Positions 54,826 to 63,638 of a DNA stretch of 64,000 bases are shown here, in pieces. Origin of the DNA: CAWEZN01 sp964498015 (GTDB lineage Bacteria > Zixibacteria > MSB-5A5 > GN15 > PGXB01); assembly GCA_964498015.1 (NCBI GenBank), contig CAZCFT010000001.1, positions 1-64,000 on the forward strand. Direction: 5' to 3'. A program made the position numbers and the translations under genes. The notes beneath the pieces were generated by a model. That model did not search any database, had not been told where the DNA came from, and was given only the letters and a program-made list of their open reading frames with translations. Every line of letters starts with the position of its first letter. Position 1 is the first letter of the stretch.

Positions 54826-55995
54826 TTGAAACAGATATATCTGGATTACAATAGTACCACTCCCCTTGATGAGAGGGTTTTGGATGCCATGCTTCCTTAC
54901 CTGAAAGAGAGATATGGGAATGCCAGTTCTCTTCACAGTTTTGGCCGTGAGGCGAGAGCTGGGATTGAGGAAGCCCGGGAAAAAGTTGCCGCTATTCTGG
55001 GAGCGGAACCGTCGGAGATCTACTTTACGGGCGGAGGCACAGAATCGGATAATATTGCCCTGAAGGGGGTGGCATACTCGAAGCAGGGAAAGAGGGATCA
55101 TATAATAATATCATCAATAGAGCATCATGCCATTCTTGAGTCGGCCAAATATCTGGGTAAAAATGGATTTAAGGTTGATTATCTCGGAACCGACCAGGAA
55201 GGATTTGTGTCCCGGGGCGAATTAGGTGGAAAGATATCGGAACAAACCTCAGTGGTTTCCATAATGCATGCCAACAATGAAGTAGGAACTATTCAGGACA
55301 TTGCGGGACTTGCCGAGATATCGCATACAAAGGGAGCTCTATTTCATTCTGACGCGGTTCAATCCGCCGGAAAGATTAGAGTGAATGTCAAAGAGCTGAA
55401 TGTTGATCTTTTGTCAATTTCAGGGCATAAATTCTATGGTCCAAAAGGGACAGGGGCTATCTACATTCGGAAGGGATTGAAGATTACTCCATTGTCGCAT
55501 GGCGGGCATCATGAAAAAGGGCGCCGCGCCGGAACCGAAAATGTCGCGGGAATTATTGGGCTCGCCCGCGCTCTTGAAATCGCCGAAAGCATGTGCGAAG
55601 CAGAGCATCGCCGGTTGACCGGCTTAGCCGATTTCTTTATTGGCGAGGTGCAATCAAAAATAGCTGATGTGCATTTCAATGGCCCCAGGGACAACGCAAG
55701 AAGAATCCCTTCAACCGTAAACCTCTCTTTTCAGGCGGTGGAAGGAGAATCAATTATCCTCTCGCTGGATATGAAAGGGATAGCGGTGGCCTCGGGTTCG
55801 GCTTGTACCTCTGGTTCGTTGGAGGCGTCACATGTCCTCACAGCCATGGGGATACCGGCAGAGTCGGCTCAGGGTTCGATAAGATTCTCCTTGGGGCGAT
55901 TTACTTCCAAAGAGGACCTTGAATATGTAGTTTCGGAGCTTCCGGAAATAATTGAAAGACTTCGGGCGATGTCTCCATTGTACACAAAGAAGTAG
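54826..55995 (+). CDS. Cysteine desulfurase (NifS/IscS type)
   Basis: A 389-residue PLP enzyme that supplies sulfur for Fe-S clusters and thionucleosides. N-terminal IYLDYNSTTPLDERVL, EIYFTGGGTESDN (about 70-82), the PLP Lys in SGHKFYGPKGTGA (about 199-211) and the catalytic Cys in GSACTSGSLEASHVL. The insertion pattern around the Cys loop fits class I (IscS/NifS). I prefer TTG 54826 with GAGGT at 54814-54818; a TTG at 54808 adds six residues and lacks a ribosome-binding site. mnmA, which uses the sulfur, lies just downstream. Confidence 0.94.
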   Translation: MKQIYLDYNSTTPLDERVLDAMLPYLKERYGNASSLHSFGREARAGIEEAREKVAAILGAEPSEIYFTGGGTESDNIALKGVAYSKQGKRDHIIISSIEHHAILESAKYLGKNGFKVDYLGTDQEGFVSRGELGGKISEQTSVVSIMHANNEVGTIQDIAGLAEISHTKGALFHSDAVQSAGKIRVNVKELNVDLLSISGHKFYGPKGTGAIYIRKGLKITPLSHGGHHEKGRRAGTENVAGIIGLARALEIAESMCEAEHRRLTGLADFFIGEVQSKIADVHFNGPRDNARRIPSTVNLSFQAVEGESIILSLDMKGIAVASGSACTSGSLEASHVLTAMGIPAESAQGSIRFSLGRFTSKEDLEYVVSELPEIIERLRAMSPLYTKK

Positions 55996-56022
55996 GCAGA
56001 TGTCGCTATATTGGAGAAAGCC

Positions 56023-56047
56023 GGGGTCGTTTTATCGACCCCTTTTT
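56023..56047 (+). terminator. Intrinsic terminator just before mnmA
   Basis: GGGGTCG (56023-56029) pairs perfectly with CGACCCC (56036-56042), loop TTTTAT, followed by TTTTT (56043-56047). It is 28 nt after the cysteine desulfurase stop and only 3 nt before the mnmA ATG, so it may end the upstream message or act as an attenuator for mnmA. Confidence 0.75.
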
Positions 56048-56049
56048 AT

Positions 56050-57210
56050 ATGAAGAAGAAAGTTCTGGCCGCAGTTTCCGGCGGAGTTGACTCAATAACC
56101 GCGCTATTGATATTAAGGGAAGAAGGTTACGATGTAGCCGCGGCGCATATGAAATTGTGGGACTATGCCGATGTCGGAGGCGACAGCTTTCATGATGGCC
56201 GCTGTTGTTCTCTTGAAGCAATTAACGATCTCCAGATTATTTGCAATTCCTTCTCCATCCCGTTTTATGTTTTCAACCTGTCGGGCGAATTTAAGAAAAT
56301 TGTGATAAATAATTTCGTTTCTGAATATAAGGCGGGTCGAACCCCCAATCCGTGTATCTTGTGCAACACTCACCTAAAATGGTCGATTTTTCTCAGAAAA
56401 GCTATTGAAATTGGATGCGAATATATCGCCACGGGTCATTATGCCCGGCTGGAGTATGATAATGACAGAAAACGATTTGTGCTTAGGAAAGGAATTGATG
56501 CGACTCGCGATCAGTCCTATGCTCTCTGGGGGCTGGGACAAGGTGCGCTATCGCATACTCTACTGCCGTTGGGGAAGTACCTGAAATTAGAAGTCCGTCA
56601 ATTGGCCAGAAAGTTCAACTTGAAAAATGCCGAAAAGCCTGAATCGAGGGAGATATGTTTTATTGCCGATGACGACTATCATCGATTCCTAAGAGAATGG
56701 GAGGAAAAGCATGGCGGCAGGCCGAAAGCCGGAGATATTGTTTTCAAGAATGGCGCTGTGGCGGGCAGGCATCAGGGAATTCAGTATTATACTATCGGTC
56801 AGAGAAAGGGGCTGGGGCTCTCCAATCCTACGCCATTATATGTGAATAGAATTGATGTCCAGTCCAATCGGGTGATAATCGGGGACGAAGCGGAGCTATA
56901 TTCGGCAAGAACGATGGTCAGGAATATCAACTGGGTATCGATCGCAAGCCCGGCCGGTGAATTTCCGGCGGATGTTAAGATAAGATATCTTCATCAGCCG
57001 GCCCCGGCAATTGTTAAGCCTATAGGGGAAAACGCGTCGGTAAACCCGGCATTTGACGGGGCTGAAGTCGAATTTGAAACTCAGCAGAGGGCGATAACTC
57101 CGGGGCAGTCGGCGGTTTTCTATGATGGCGAGGTCTTGTTGGGAGGCGGGATAATAGATTCCTATCCGGCAGTAGCCGGATCAGGCCTTATGACTGAAAA
57201 TAATGATTGA
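56050..57210 (+). CDS. mnmA: tRNA-specific 2-thiouridylase
   Basis: A 386-residue enzyme making 2-thiouridine at the wobble base. N-type ATP pyrophosphatase PP-loop AAVSGGVDSITALL (about 6-19), catalytic Cys regions NPCILCNTHLKW (about 99-110) and SREICFIADDDYHRF (about 202-216), and a C-terminal beta-barrel from ~290. The ATG at 56050 gives the usual MKKKVLAAVSGG start but has no Shine-Dalgarno and follows a terminator hairpin; TTG 56011 would add 13 residues reading through that hairpin. It probably receives sulfur from the upstream desulfurase. Confidence 0.95.
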   Translation: MKKKVLAAVSGGVDSITALLILREEGYDVAAAHMKLWDYADVGGDSFHDGRCCSLEAINDLQIICNSFSIPFYVFNLSGEFKKIVINNFVSEYKAGRTPNPCILCNTHLKWSIFLRKAIEIGCEYIATGHYARLEYDNDRKRFVLRKGIDATRDQSYALWGLGQGALSHTLLPLGKYLKLEVRQLARKFNLKNAEKPESREICFIADDDYHRFLREWEEKHGGRPKAGDIVFKNGAVAGRHQGIQYYTIGQRKGLGLSNPTPLYVNRIDVQSNRVIIGDEAELYSARTMVRNINWVSIASPAGEFPADVKIRYLHQPAPAIVKPIGENASVNPAFDGAEVEFETQQRAITPGQSAVFYDGEVLLGGGIIDSYPAVAGSGLMTENND

Positions 57211-57272
57211 ATGTATAGATTGATCTTCTTAGTATAAAGAAGAGAAGTTTTAATATTTAGGAGAAGCGCGCT

Positions 57273-57953
57273 ATGTTAAGAGCGACATTTTTGGGTCACT
57301 CCTGTGTGACGGCCACGGATGGAAAATACAATATTATCATTGATCCCTTTTTAACCGGAAACCCCCAAGCCGCAATCAAAGCCTCTGATGTTAAAGTTGA
57401 TTACATTCTGGTTACTCACGGCCATGGCGATCATCTTGGAGATGCCGTCGATATCGCCAAAAGAAATAATGCTACGATCATCGCTCCCAATGAACTGGCG
57501 GCTTATCTCAGTAAACTGGGGGCGCCGGTTCATAATATGCATATCGGCGGCGCCAGGGACTTTCCATTTGGCCGGGTCAAACTTACCATTGCCCACCACG
57601 GCTCTGCCGTAGGAGAAGATATTAAATACGCCGGCGTTCCCTGTGGTTTTCTGGTTACATTGGGCGGAAAAACAATGTACCACGCCGGCGATACAGGACT
57701 GTTTTACGATATGAAATTGATAGGGGAGATGAATAAAATCGACCTCGCTTTTCTCCCTATTGGAGATAATTTTACAATGGGGATTGATGATGCAGTCAAG
57801 GCCGTAGAGTTCCTCAATCCGAAGAAAGTAGTCCCAATGCACTATAAAACCTGGCCCGTGATTGATGCCGATCCGGATGAGTTCGCTATGAAGCTTTTGA
57901 ATTCGACTGCAAAGGCCATTATTATTAAGCCGGGAGAATCGGTCGAAGCATGA
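57273..57953 (+). CDS. UPF0173-type metal-dependent hydrolase
   Basis: A 226-residue metallo-beta-lactamase-fold protein of the UPF0173/YtkL type. The metal-binding motif is VTHGHGDHLGD (about 49-59), with an Asp ligand in YHAGDTGLFYD and a late His in VVPMHYKTWP. Substrate unknown; residue order matches the family in full. GGAG about 8 nt before the ATG. A weak promoter (TTGAAT-N17-TAGTAT, 57207-57235) precedes it. Confidence 0.9.
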   Translation: MLRATFLGHSCVTATDGKYNIIIDPFLTGNPQAAIKASDVKVDYILVTHGHGDHLGDAVDIAKRNNATIIAPNELAAYLSKLGAPVHNMHIGGARDFPFGRVKLTIAHHGSAVGEDIKYAGVPCGFLVTLGGKTMYHAGDTGLFYDMKLIGEMNKIDLAFLPIGDNFTMGIDDAVKAVEFLNPKKVVPMHYKTWPVIDADPDEFAMKLLNSTAKAIIIKPGESVEA

Positions 57954-57996
57954 CTGAATGTCGGCAAGATGTCGTCATGGATACTGAGGAGGACAG

Positions 57997-60465
57997 ATGA
58001 AAGGCGTTAAAAGAATTATATTATGGACCATAGGAGCTATCTTTGCCCTGATCATAATCGTCATCGCGGGAGCGGCAATATTTTTCCCCAAAGAAAAAGC
58101 CAAAGAGATGGCAATCGAAAAAATCTCTTCGGCGCTTGAACGGAAGGTGACCGTTGAAAGTGTCTCCATTTCTTTCTGGGGCGGGTTGGGAATATACCTT
58201 AAGGGAATAAAGATCGCCAACCCCCAGGGATTCGAAGGACCTGATTTTCTCACCGCAACGGCGCTGGATGTCAAGCTCCGGTTGTTTCCCTTGCTCAGGA
58301 AGGAAGTTCAAATTGACCGCCTGATTTTGGTGAAACCGCAGATTGCGTTGCATAAACTTGCGGACGGGAGACATAATTATAAATTCGGAACGACCCAGAC
58401 TCCGGTCGCAAGCGCAATTCCATCATCGGCAAGAGACACTTCTCAAGAAGAAATGTCGGATGAGACCAAAGTCGCCGCGCTGGCTATTTCGTTTGATAAT
58501 CTCTCCATTGAAAAGGGAACTTTAAGGTATCTGGACGATTCCGCCGGCATGCAGATATTTGCGCGAGGGTTCACCCTGAACTCAAAAGTAAGCTCTCCCG
58601 CGGAGATGGTTTTTCATACTATAGGGACGGTGGATATCGATTCGCTGAAGATTACATCCACCAAATCAAAGATTCCGCCATTAGTAGTCTCCGCCAGATA
58701 TGACGCAACTATTGACCTCAAGGGAAACAACATTGTCCTCGCCAATTCCAAATTAAGAGTGAATGAACTCGAATTTGATGTTAAAGCGGGAATCCCAAAC
58801 CTGACGACGATGGCTTTTATTAATCTGGAGATGGCGACCGAGAGGACGGATATTGCCGATATTGTTTCCATTCTGCCGGATACAGCCAAATCAATGATAG
58901 AGCCTTATTCTATAGAAGGAAAAGTCGGGTTTGATGTTAGTATTAAGTATAACAAGGCTTCAAAATCGGCATTGAATTATTCGGGAAAGGCAAGCTTCTC
59001 CAATCTGAAACTATCAAAGAAGGATGTCGCAGGGGAACTTATCATTAATTCAGCCGGCGCAGATTTTAAGAACGATTATGTTAGGATCGCTGTCGAGAAA
59101 GGTTCATTCGATAATAATCCTCTTGAGGGAATTATTGCGGTCAGTAATTTCAAGAGGCCGGAAATAAACGGAAAATTTAAAGGCAAAATAAATCTGGCCT
59201 TGTTGAATCCATTCCTGCCAAAAAAAGGAAATCCCAAAATTTCCGGGCTGATGCAATTTGATATCGGGGCGTCCGGCTCGATAAAAGAGCTTCCTACTAT
59301 GCAGATTTCAGGGTCGCTGGCGATTAAGGATGGGACATATTCCGCCTCCACGCTTCCCGAGCCGATAGAGAAATTTGATTTTGAGATGAAAATGACACCC
59401 CAAAATATGGAAATCAGCAATCTATTTGTCAAATTGCCGTCATCTGATTTTGCCCTAAGTGGCAGGATGACCGATCCACTCCCCGGCTTGATACCGGGTT
59501 ATAAAGGGGACGCTCCCCGCCCCAATCTCACTTTCAAAATGAGTTCCCATCGCTTTGACACCGATAAGCTTTTCCCCGAGGCGGTTCCCGGGTCGGGTGT
59601 AAACAGGTCGAAAATGGCTCAGGATTCTTTGCCACTGCTGATTATTCCCGATATTGATGGTTCCGGTTCCGGCACACTCGACACTCTCATTTACTCCAAA
59701 GTTGAATTCACACAAATAACTGCAAATATAGCCATAAAAGACCGAAAGGTCTTTATTACTCAGGCTAATGGGAATGTATATACCGGCAAGGTCAAAGGCG
59801 AGACAGAGATAGACTTGAACGATTTCAATAATCCCAAATATACAGGTAAATATGAGGCGACTCAGGTGCAGGCCGATGATTTCCTGACCCGTTTCACCGG
59901 TTTCGGCGGGCATATATTCGGGAAACTGAATATGAATGGTTCATTTTCGGCCTCAGGCTGGGAACCGGAACCATTTGTGCGCTCGTTAAGCATGGATGGT
60001 CTGGCGGTTATAAACGAAGCAAAGCTGGTTAATTTTGAACCGCTCAAACAATTGGCGCAGAATCTTAATTTCAAAACATTCGATGAAGAAACTCTTAAAG
60101 ATGCCGCAAGCGCTTTCCGAGTAGTCAATGGGCGGGTGGCCTTTGACGGGTTAAAATTTATTTCGAGTATTGGAAATTGGAATGTCACCGGTTCGATCGG
60201 ATTCGATGGAACTCTCGACTATTTAGGCGAGGTACTTCTTTCCGACGATGTCACCGGACAACTCATGTCTCAATCAGGATTAGTTTCCAGTCTGGCCGGG
60301 CTGTTCAAGGAAAGCTCTTCGGGGCGCGTCAGGGTGCCATTCAGGCTTGCCGGGAGTTATGCCAGCCCGAAAATAAGTGTCGATATGAGCGCCAAAAATC
60401 AGCTTAAGGATAATCTTAAGGGACAATTCGATTCTGCGCTTCAGAATCTTCTGAAGAAACAATGA
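57997..60465 (+). CDS. AsmA-family envelope protein
   Basis: An 822-residue protein with an N-terminal membrane anchor (about 8-28, IGAIFALIIIVIAGAAIFF), an AsmA N-terminal domain (ISSALERKVTVESVSISFWGG) and a long beta-rich middle; an AsmA_2-like C-terminal domain follows at about 600-800. Members act in inter-membrane lipid transport. It may complement the TamB-like protein 5 kb upstream. GAGGAGG-type Shine-Dalgarno before the ATG. Residues 125-145 are a low-complexity linker. Confidence 0.85.
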   Translation: MKGVKRIILWTIGAIFALIIIVIAGAAIFFPKEKAKEMAIEKISSALERKVTVESVSISFWGGLGIYLKGIKIANPQGFEGPDFLTATALDVKLRLFPLLRKEVQIDRLILVKPQIALHKLADGRHNYKFGTTQTPVASAIPSSARDTSQEEMSDETKVAALAISFDNLSIEKGTLRYLDDSAGMQIFARGFTLNSKVSSPAEMVFHTIGTVDIDSLKITSTKSKIPPLVVSARYDATIDLKGNNIVLANSKLRVNELEFDVKAGIPNLTTMAFINLEMATERTDIADIVSILPDTAKSMIEPYSIEGKVGFDVSIKYNKASKSALNYSGKASFSNLKLSKKDVAGELIINSAGADFKNDYVRIAVEKGSFDNNPLEGIIAVSNFKRPEINGKFKGKINLALLNPFLPKKGNPKISGLMQFDIGASGSIKELPTMQISGSLAIKDGTYSASTLPEPIEKFDFEMKMTPQNMEISNLFVKLPSSDFALSGRMTDPLPGLIPGYKGDAPRPNLTFKMSSHRFDTDKLFPEAVPGSGVNRSKMAQDSLPLLIIPDIDGSGSGTLDTLIYSKVEFTQITANIAIKDRKVFITQANGNVYTGKVKGETEIDLNDFNNPKYTGKYEATQVQADDFLTRFTGFGGHIFGKLNMNGSFSASGWEPEPFVRSLSMDGLAVINEAKLVNFEPLKQLAQNLNFKTFDEETLKDAASAFRVVNGRVAFDGLKFISSIGNWNVTGSIGFDGTLDYLGEVLLSDDVTGQLMSQSGLVSSLAGLFKESSSGRVRVPFRLAGSYASPKISVDMSAKNQLKDNLKGQFDSALQNLLKKQ

Positions 60466-60556
60466 GGCGGAGGTTGGTTTTGTAAATAACAGATTCAGCG
60501 TGTCGGAGTTCCGGGCGACCGCGCGGGATTACCTTATATTTTGGCAGAAATTTTTC

Positions 60557-60584
60557 TTTACAACTTCAAAAAAAACTCTATATT
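60557..60584 (+). promoter_or_regulatory. Candidate promoter for the ferredoxin gene
   Basis: TTTACA (60557-60562), a 16-nt A-rich spacer and TATATT (60579-60584), 50 nt upstream of the ferredoxin ATG. Confidence 0.5.
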
Positions 60585-60633
60585 CCCTTCTGATTGAGAA
60601 TTAAGAGCGTATTTATTCTGGAGGTTTTTAGAT

Positions 60634-60822
60634 ATGGCAATGTTTATTACAGATGAATGCACCGCCTGTGGACTCTGTCTTCCCGAGTGTCCGACATCAT
60701 CCATAACCGAAGGGGATATCTATGTTATCAATCCGGATACTTGCAATGAATGCGAGGATCAGGAAGGCGGCAGTCATTGTGTGGCGGTCTGCCCGGTCGA
60801 GTGCATCATTAAAGCTGAATAA
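60634..60822 (+). CDS. 2[4Fe-4S] ferredoxin (YfhL-like)
   Basis: A 62-residue ferredoxin with two cluster motifs: CTACGLCLPECP (Cys at about 9, 12, 15, 19) and CNECEDQEGGSHCVAVCP (second motif with a longer insert between the second and third Cys). The insert resembles YfhL/Alvin-type ferredoxins, which often have low potentials. Partner unknown. GGAGG precedes the ATG. It has its own promoter and terminator, so it is monocistronic. Confidence 0.92.
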   Translation: MAMFITDECTACGLCLPECPTSSITEGDIYVINPDTCNECEDQEGGSHCVAVCPVECIIKAE

Positions 60823-60840
60823 ACTGTTCATCTTAATAGA

Positions 60841-60870
60841 ACGCCGCTTATTTATGGGCGGCGTTTTTTT
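60841..60870 (+). terminator. Intrinsic terminator after the ferredoxin gene
   Basis: ACGCCGC (60841-60847) pairs with GCGGCGT (60858-60864) and is followed by a run of Ts to 60870. It ends the ferredoxin message and lies 9 nt upstream of the archease ATG. Confidence 0.85.
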
Positions 60871-60879
60871 ATTTTTGCT

Positions 60880-61302
60880 ATGCCATTTGAATTAACCGAT
60901 GCTCATACTTCCGCCGATATCGGCATGATAGCTACCGGCAGAGATTTAATCGAGCTTTTTGCCGATGGCGCTTTGGGATTAACCTCGATAATGGCGGAGA
61001 GAGAAGGGCTGGAAGAGGCAAAAATTCTCCCTATTGAAATTCAAGGGGATGACCTTGAAAGTCTATTTTATCGATGGCTTTCGGAAATTATCTATGTCAA
61101 GGACGCCGAGAGATTTCTTCTCAAGCGATGTGAAATCAAATTGGACGACAAAGCATTCAGCATAAAAGGCAGACTCTTTGGGGATAATATTGACCCTTCG
61201 CGCCATATTCTCAAAATTGATGTGAAAGCGATTACTTATTATAAATTTCAGGTTGAGAAAATCGGCGATGTATGGAGAGGAGAGGTGGTTTTTGATTTAT
61301 GA
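60880..61302 (+). CDS. Archease
   Basis: A 140-residue archease, the cofactor that speeds multiple turnovers of RtcB RNA ligase. The N-terminal ELTDAHTSADIGMIATG holds the conserved HTxAD metal site, and YVKDAERFLLKRCEI with the C-terminal KAITYYKFQVEKIGDVWRG match the family. The stop overlaps the rtcB start by 4 nt. The ATG has no Shine-Dalgarno and directly follows the ferredoxin terminator. Confidence 0.93.
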   Translation: MPFELTDAHTSADIGMIATGRDLIELFADGALGLTSIMAEREGLEEAKILPIEIQGDDLESLFYRWLSEIIYVKDAERFLLKRCEIKLDDKAFSIKGRLFGDNIDPSRHILKIDVKAITYYKFQVEKIGDVWRGEVVFDL

Positions 61303-62753
61303 AAATGGAACAATTTAGACAGATAAATCCCAATATTTGGGAAATTCCGACCGGCTATAAACAGGGGATGCTTGTTCCGGCAAGAATACTATCATCAAGA
61401 GAATTGATAGATGGAATCGATGAGAGAGTTATCGACCAGATTACTAATGTCGCCTGTCTGCCGGGGATCCGGAAATATGCTTTTTGCATGCCCGACGGCC
61501 ATTCCGGATATGGATTTCCAATTGGGGGAGTAGCCGGATTTTCAATGAGCGATGGAATTATCTCGCCTGGCGGGATAGGTTTTGATATCAACTGCGGGAT
61601 GAGGCTTCTGAGCGCTAATCTGACCTACGATGAAATAAAACCGAAGATGGAGCTGTTGCTCAACAAGCTCTTTTCGACTATTCCCTCCGGAGTGGGGTCG
61701 AGCGGATTCTTGAAATTGACCCGTCAGCAATTTAACGACATTATGGAAAAGGGGGTTGAATGGTGCTTCGAAAATGGATATGCCACTTCTGCCGACGCGG
61801 AACATATTGAAGACCATGGCCATATTAGGCATGCCGACCATACAACGGTTTCGGACAAGGCAATCTCACGGGGTATTAATCAGATGGGAACGCTCGGCTC
61901 GGGAAATCATTATATTGAGGTTGAAATTGCCTATCCGGAAGGAATTTACGATAGGGAAATCGCAAAAGTATATGGAGTTGATCGCGACTATCAGGTCATA
62001 GTAGCGATTCATTGCGGGTCGCGTGGGTTCGGGCATCAGATTGCCACCGATTATCTGGAGGTATTTGACAAATGCTCCAAGAAATATGGCCTAACTGTCA
62101 GAGATAGGGAATTGATGTCGGCTCCCATAAAATCGGACGAAGGGCAGAAATATTTCAAGGCGATGGCCTGTGCGGCTAATGCCGCTTTTGTCAACAGACA
62201 GTTGATTACTTTCGGAATCAGGAAAGTATTCCGCGAAGTCTTTGGCAAAAATGATTCTGAGCTTGGTATCGAGACAATATACGATGTGGCACACAATATT
62301 GCCAAGATTGAAAAGTACGAAGTTGACGGCAAGACACAAGAGCTTCTCATTCATAGAAAAGGGGCGACACGATCATTTGGTCCCGGGCGGCAGGAAATTC
62401 CACTTAAATATAGAGCCGTAGGTCAACCCGTAATTGTCGGAGGGTCAATGGAAACAGGCTCGGCCCTCCTCTGCGGTACAAAGCAGGCCGATGATGAGAC
62501 ATTCGGTTCGACTTTGCATGGCGCGGGACGAACTATGTCGCGGATGCAGGCCAAAAGAACAGTGCGGGGCGATGCGGTTAAGCAGAAAATGAAGGAGAGC
62601 GGGATTCTGGTCAAAACAGGATATCTTCCCGGGCTGGCGGAAGAAGCGGCCTTTGCCTATAAGGACATCGATGGCGTAGTGGAGGCAGTGCACGCGGTTG
62701 GCATATCAAAGAAAGTGGCGCGCTTTAAACCGGTGCTGAATATTAAAGGCTAA
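61299..62753 (+). CDS. rtcB: RNA-splicing ligase RtcB
   Basis: A 484-residue RtcB joining 2',3'-cyclic phosphate and 5'-OH RNA ends with GTP and Mn2+. Metal and GMP sites: AFCMPDGHSGYGFPIGGVAG, GGIGFDINCGMRLL (with the conserved Cys), GTLGSGNHYIEVE, AIHCGSRGFGHQ and LHGAGRTMSR. Full length. ATG 61299 overlaps the archease stop (ATGA), so the two are coupled. Its last 11 nt overlap the convergent gene. Confidence 0.96.
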   Translation: MKMEQFRQINPNIWEIPTGYKQGMLVPARILSSRELIDGIDERVIDQITNVACLPGIRKYAFCMPDGHSGYGFPIGGVAGFSMSDGIISPGGIGFDINCGMRLLSANLTYDEIKPKMELLLNKLFSTIPSGVGSSGFLKLTRQQFNDIMEKGVEWCFENGYATSADAEHIEDHGHIRHADHTTVSDKAISRGINQMGTLGSGNHYIEVEIAYPEGIYDREIAKVYGVDRDYQVIVAIHCGSRGFGHQIATDYLEVFDKCSKKYGLTVRDRELMSAPIKSDEGQKYFKAMACAANAAFVNRQLITFGIRKVFREVFGKNDSELGIETIYDVAHNIAKIEKYEVDGKTQELLIHRKGATRSFGPGRQEIPLKYRAVGQPVIVGGSMETGSALLCGTKQADDETFGSTLHGAGRTMSRMQAKRTVRGDAVKQKMKESGILVKTGYLPGLAEEAAFAYKDIDGVVEAVHAVGISKKVARFKPVLNIKG

Positions 62754-63204
62754 CGGTAGGCAGAGGCGATAATTGGCGAAATAGCAGGAACGATAAATAT
62801 ACTAATACTACCTTTATTATGGCAGATGCTGTATCCATTAGGCGCCCATCGGAGACAAACACTCTTATGCTATAATATTTTGTCTGAGTTCCTGTTAAAT
62901 GATCAGGTGGCTCCCATAAGACCGTCCTGCCGACATTTGCATTTCTAAAATGGCCCTCAGAGCAATCCCAAGTGTATTGCAGACTATCTCCATCTTCATC
63001 TGAAGCCATGCAACTGAGCTGGGTAGTGTCGCTGTAGTAATAGCCATAGCGTACGCCGCATTGAAGCTCGTCGGGACTTGCCAAAATATCAATAATGATA
63101 GGTGCGTGATTCAGTTGCGTTGAATTAGGCTTGTCGTCCCCGCATGAAGAAATGAATATTAGAACAAAAAATAATGCCTGAGATAATGAATAAGTTCGCT
63201 TCAT
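62743..63204 (-). CDS. Small lipoprotein with Ig/PKD-like domain
   Basis: A 153-residue protein. The signal peptide LSQALFFVLIFISSC ends in a lipobox-like Cys near residue 21, followed by a polar linker (GDDKPNSTQ). Residues ~35-130 form a beta-rich domain with PKD/Ig-like features: LSCMASDEDGDSLQYTWDC and YYSIRVFVSDGRLMDTAS. The C-terminal 20 residues are hydrophobic, possibly a frame accident. I prefer ATG 63204 (MKRTYS) over an ATG five codons upstream. Function unknown. Confidence 0.65.
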   Translation of the reverse strand: MKRTYSLSQALFFVLIFISSCGDDKPNSTQLNHAPIIIDILASPDELQCGVRYGYYYSDTTQLSCMASDEDGDSLQYTWDCSEGHFRNANVGRTVLWEPPDHLTGTQTKYYSIRVFVSDGRLMDTASAIIKVVLVYLSFLLFRQLSPLPTVSL

Positions 63205-63267
63205 ATTAGGTACGCCCAATAATAGAATTGTTTACATTCCGGCGTTTTGCCCAATCCATGATGCGGC

Positions 63268-63630
63268 CTATTCCATCGACAGGCACTTAAATACCTGCGC
63301 TCGGGTGCCATCATCAAATAGAATCTCCTGTTCCATGATCGTCCGGATCGAATCACGGGTGATTATATCAGGATTATATCCGATTACTGCTTTGTGCTCG
63401 GTGGCGAAGGTTTCAATTCCGTTGATTCCAGGAATACTGTCATATAAAGACGAGAAAAACGCCGCTGTCCCCTTGCATTTGAGACCATCCACAATGAAAG
63501 TTGAGGTCGTGCCGGACAGATTATCAAATGCCACCGTTGTAGTCGGTTGGGTGAAGGCAGTTCGTAGCGAATAACCGCCCAAAAGCGATATGATAACCAA
63601 AATCGGGATGACAAGTTTGGGAATTCGCAT
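63268..63630 (-). CDS. Membrane-anchored HMA-like small protein
   Basis: A 120-residue protein with an N-terminal membrane anchor (about 5-25, LVIPILVIISLLGGYSL) and a domain resembling heavy-metal-associated (ferredoxin-like) folds: FIVDGLKCKGTAAFFSSLYDSIPGI, then TFATEHKAVIGYNPD and ITRDSIRTIME. Only one Cys (LKCKG) takes the place of the usual CxxC; a second Cys is near the end (FKCLS). It may bind a metal or cofactor with low affinity, or act in sensing. GGAGGAG precedes the ATG and the polyferredoxin ends 8 bp upstream, so they form an operon. Confidence 0.65.
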   Translation of the reverse strand: MRIPKLVIPILVIISLLGGYSLRTAFTQPTTTVAFDNLSGTTSTFIVDGLKCKGTAAFFSSLYDSIPGINGIETFATEHKAVIGYNPDIITRDSIRTIMEQEILFDDGTRAQVFKCLSME

Positions 63631-63638
63631 TGCTCCTC

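Noticed and set aside
61355..62693. Several long antisense frames over rtcB, and similar ones over other genes
   Set aside because: They mirror the codon structure of the sense gene, have no domain or ribosome-binding site, and overlap a confidently identified gene completely.
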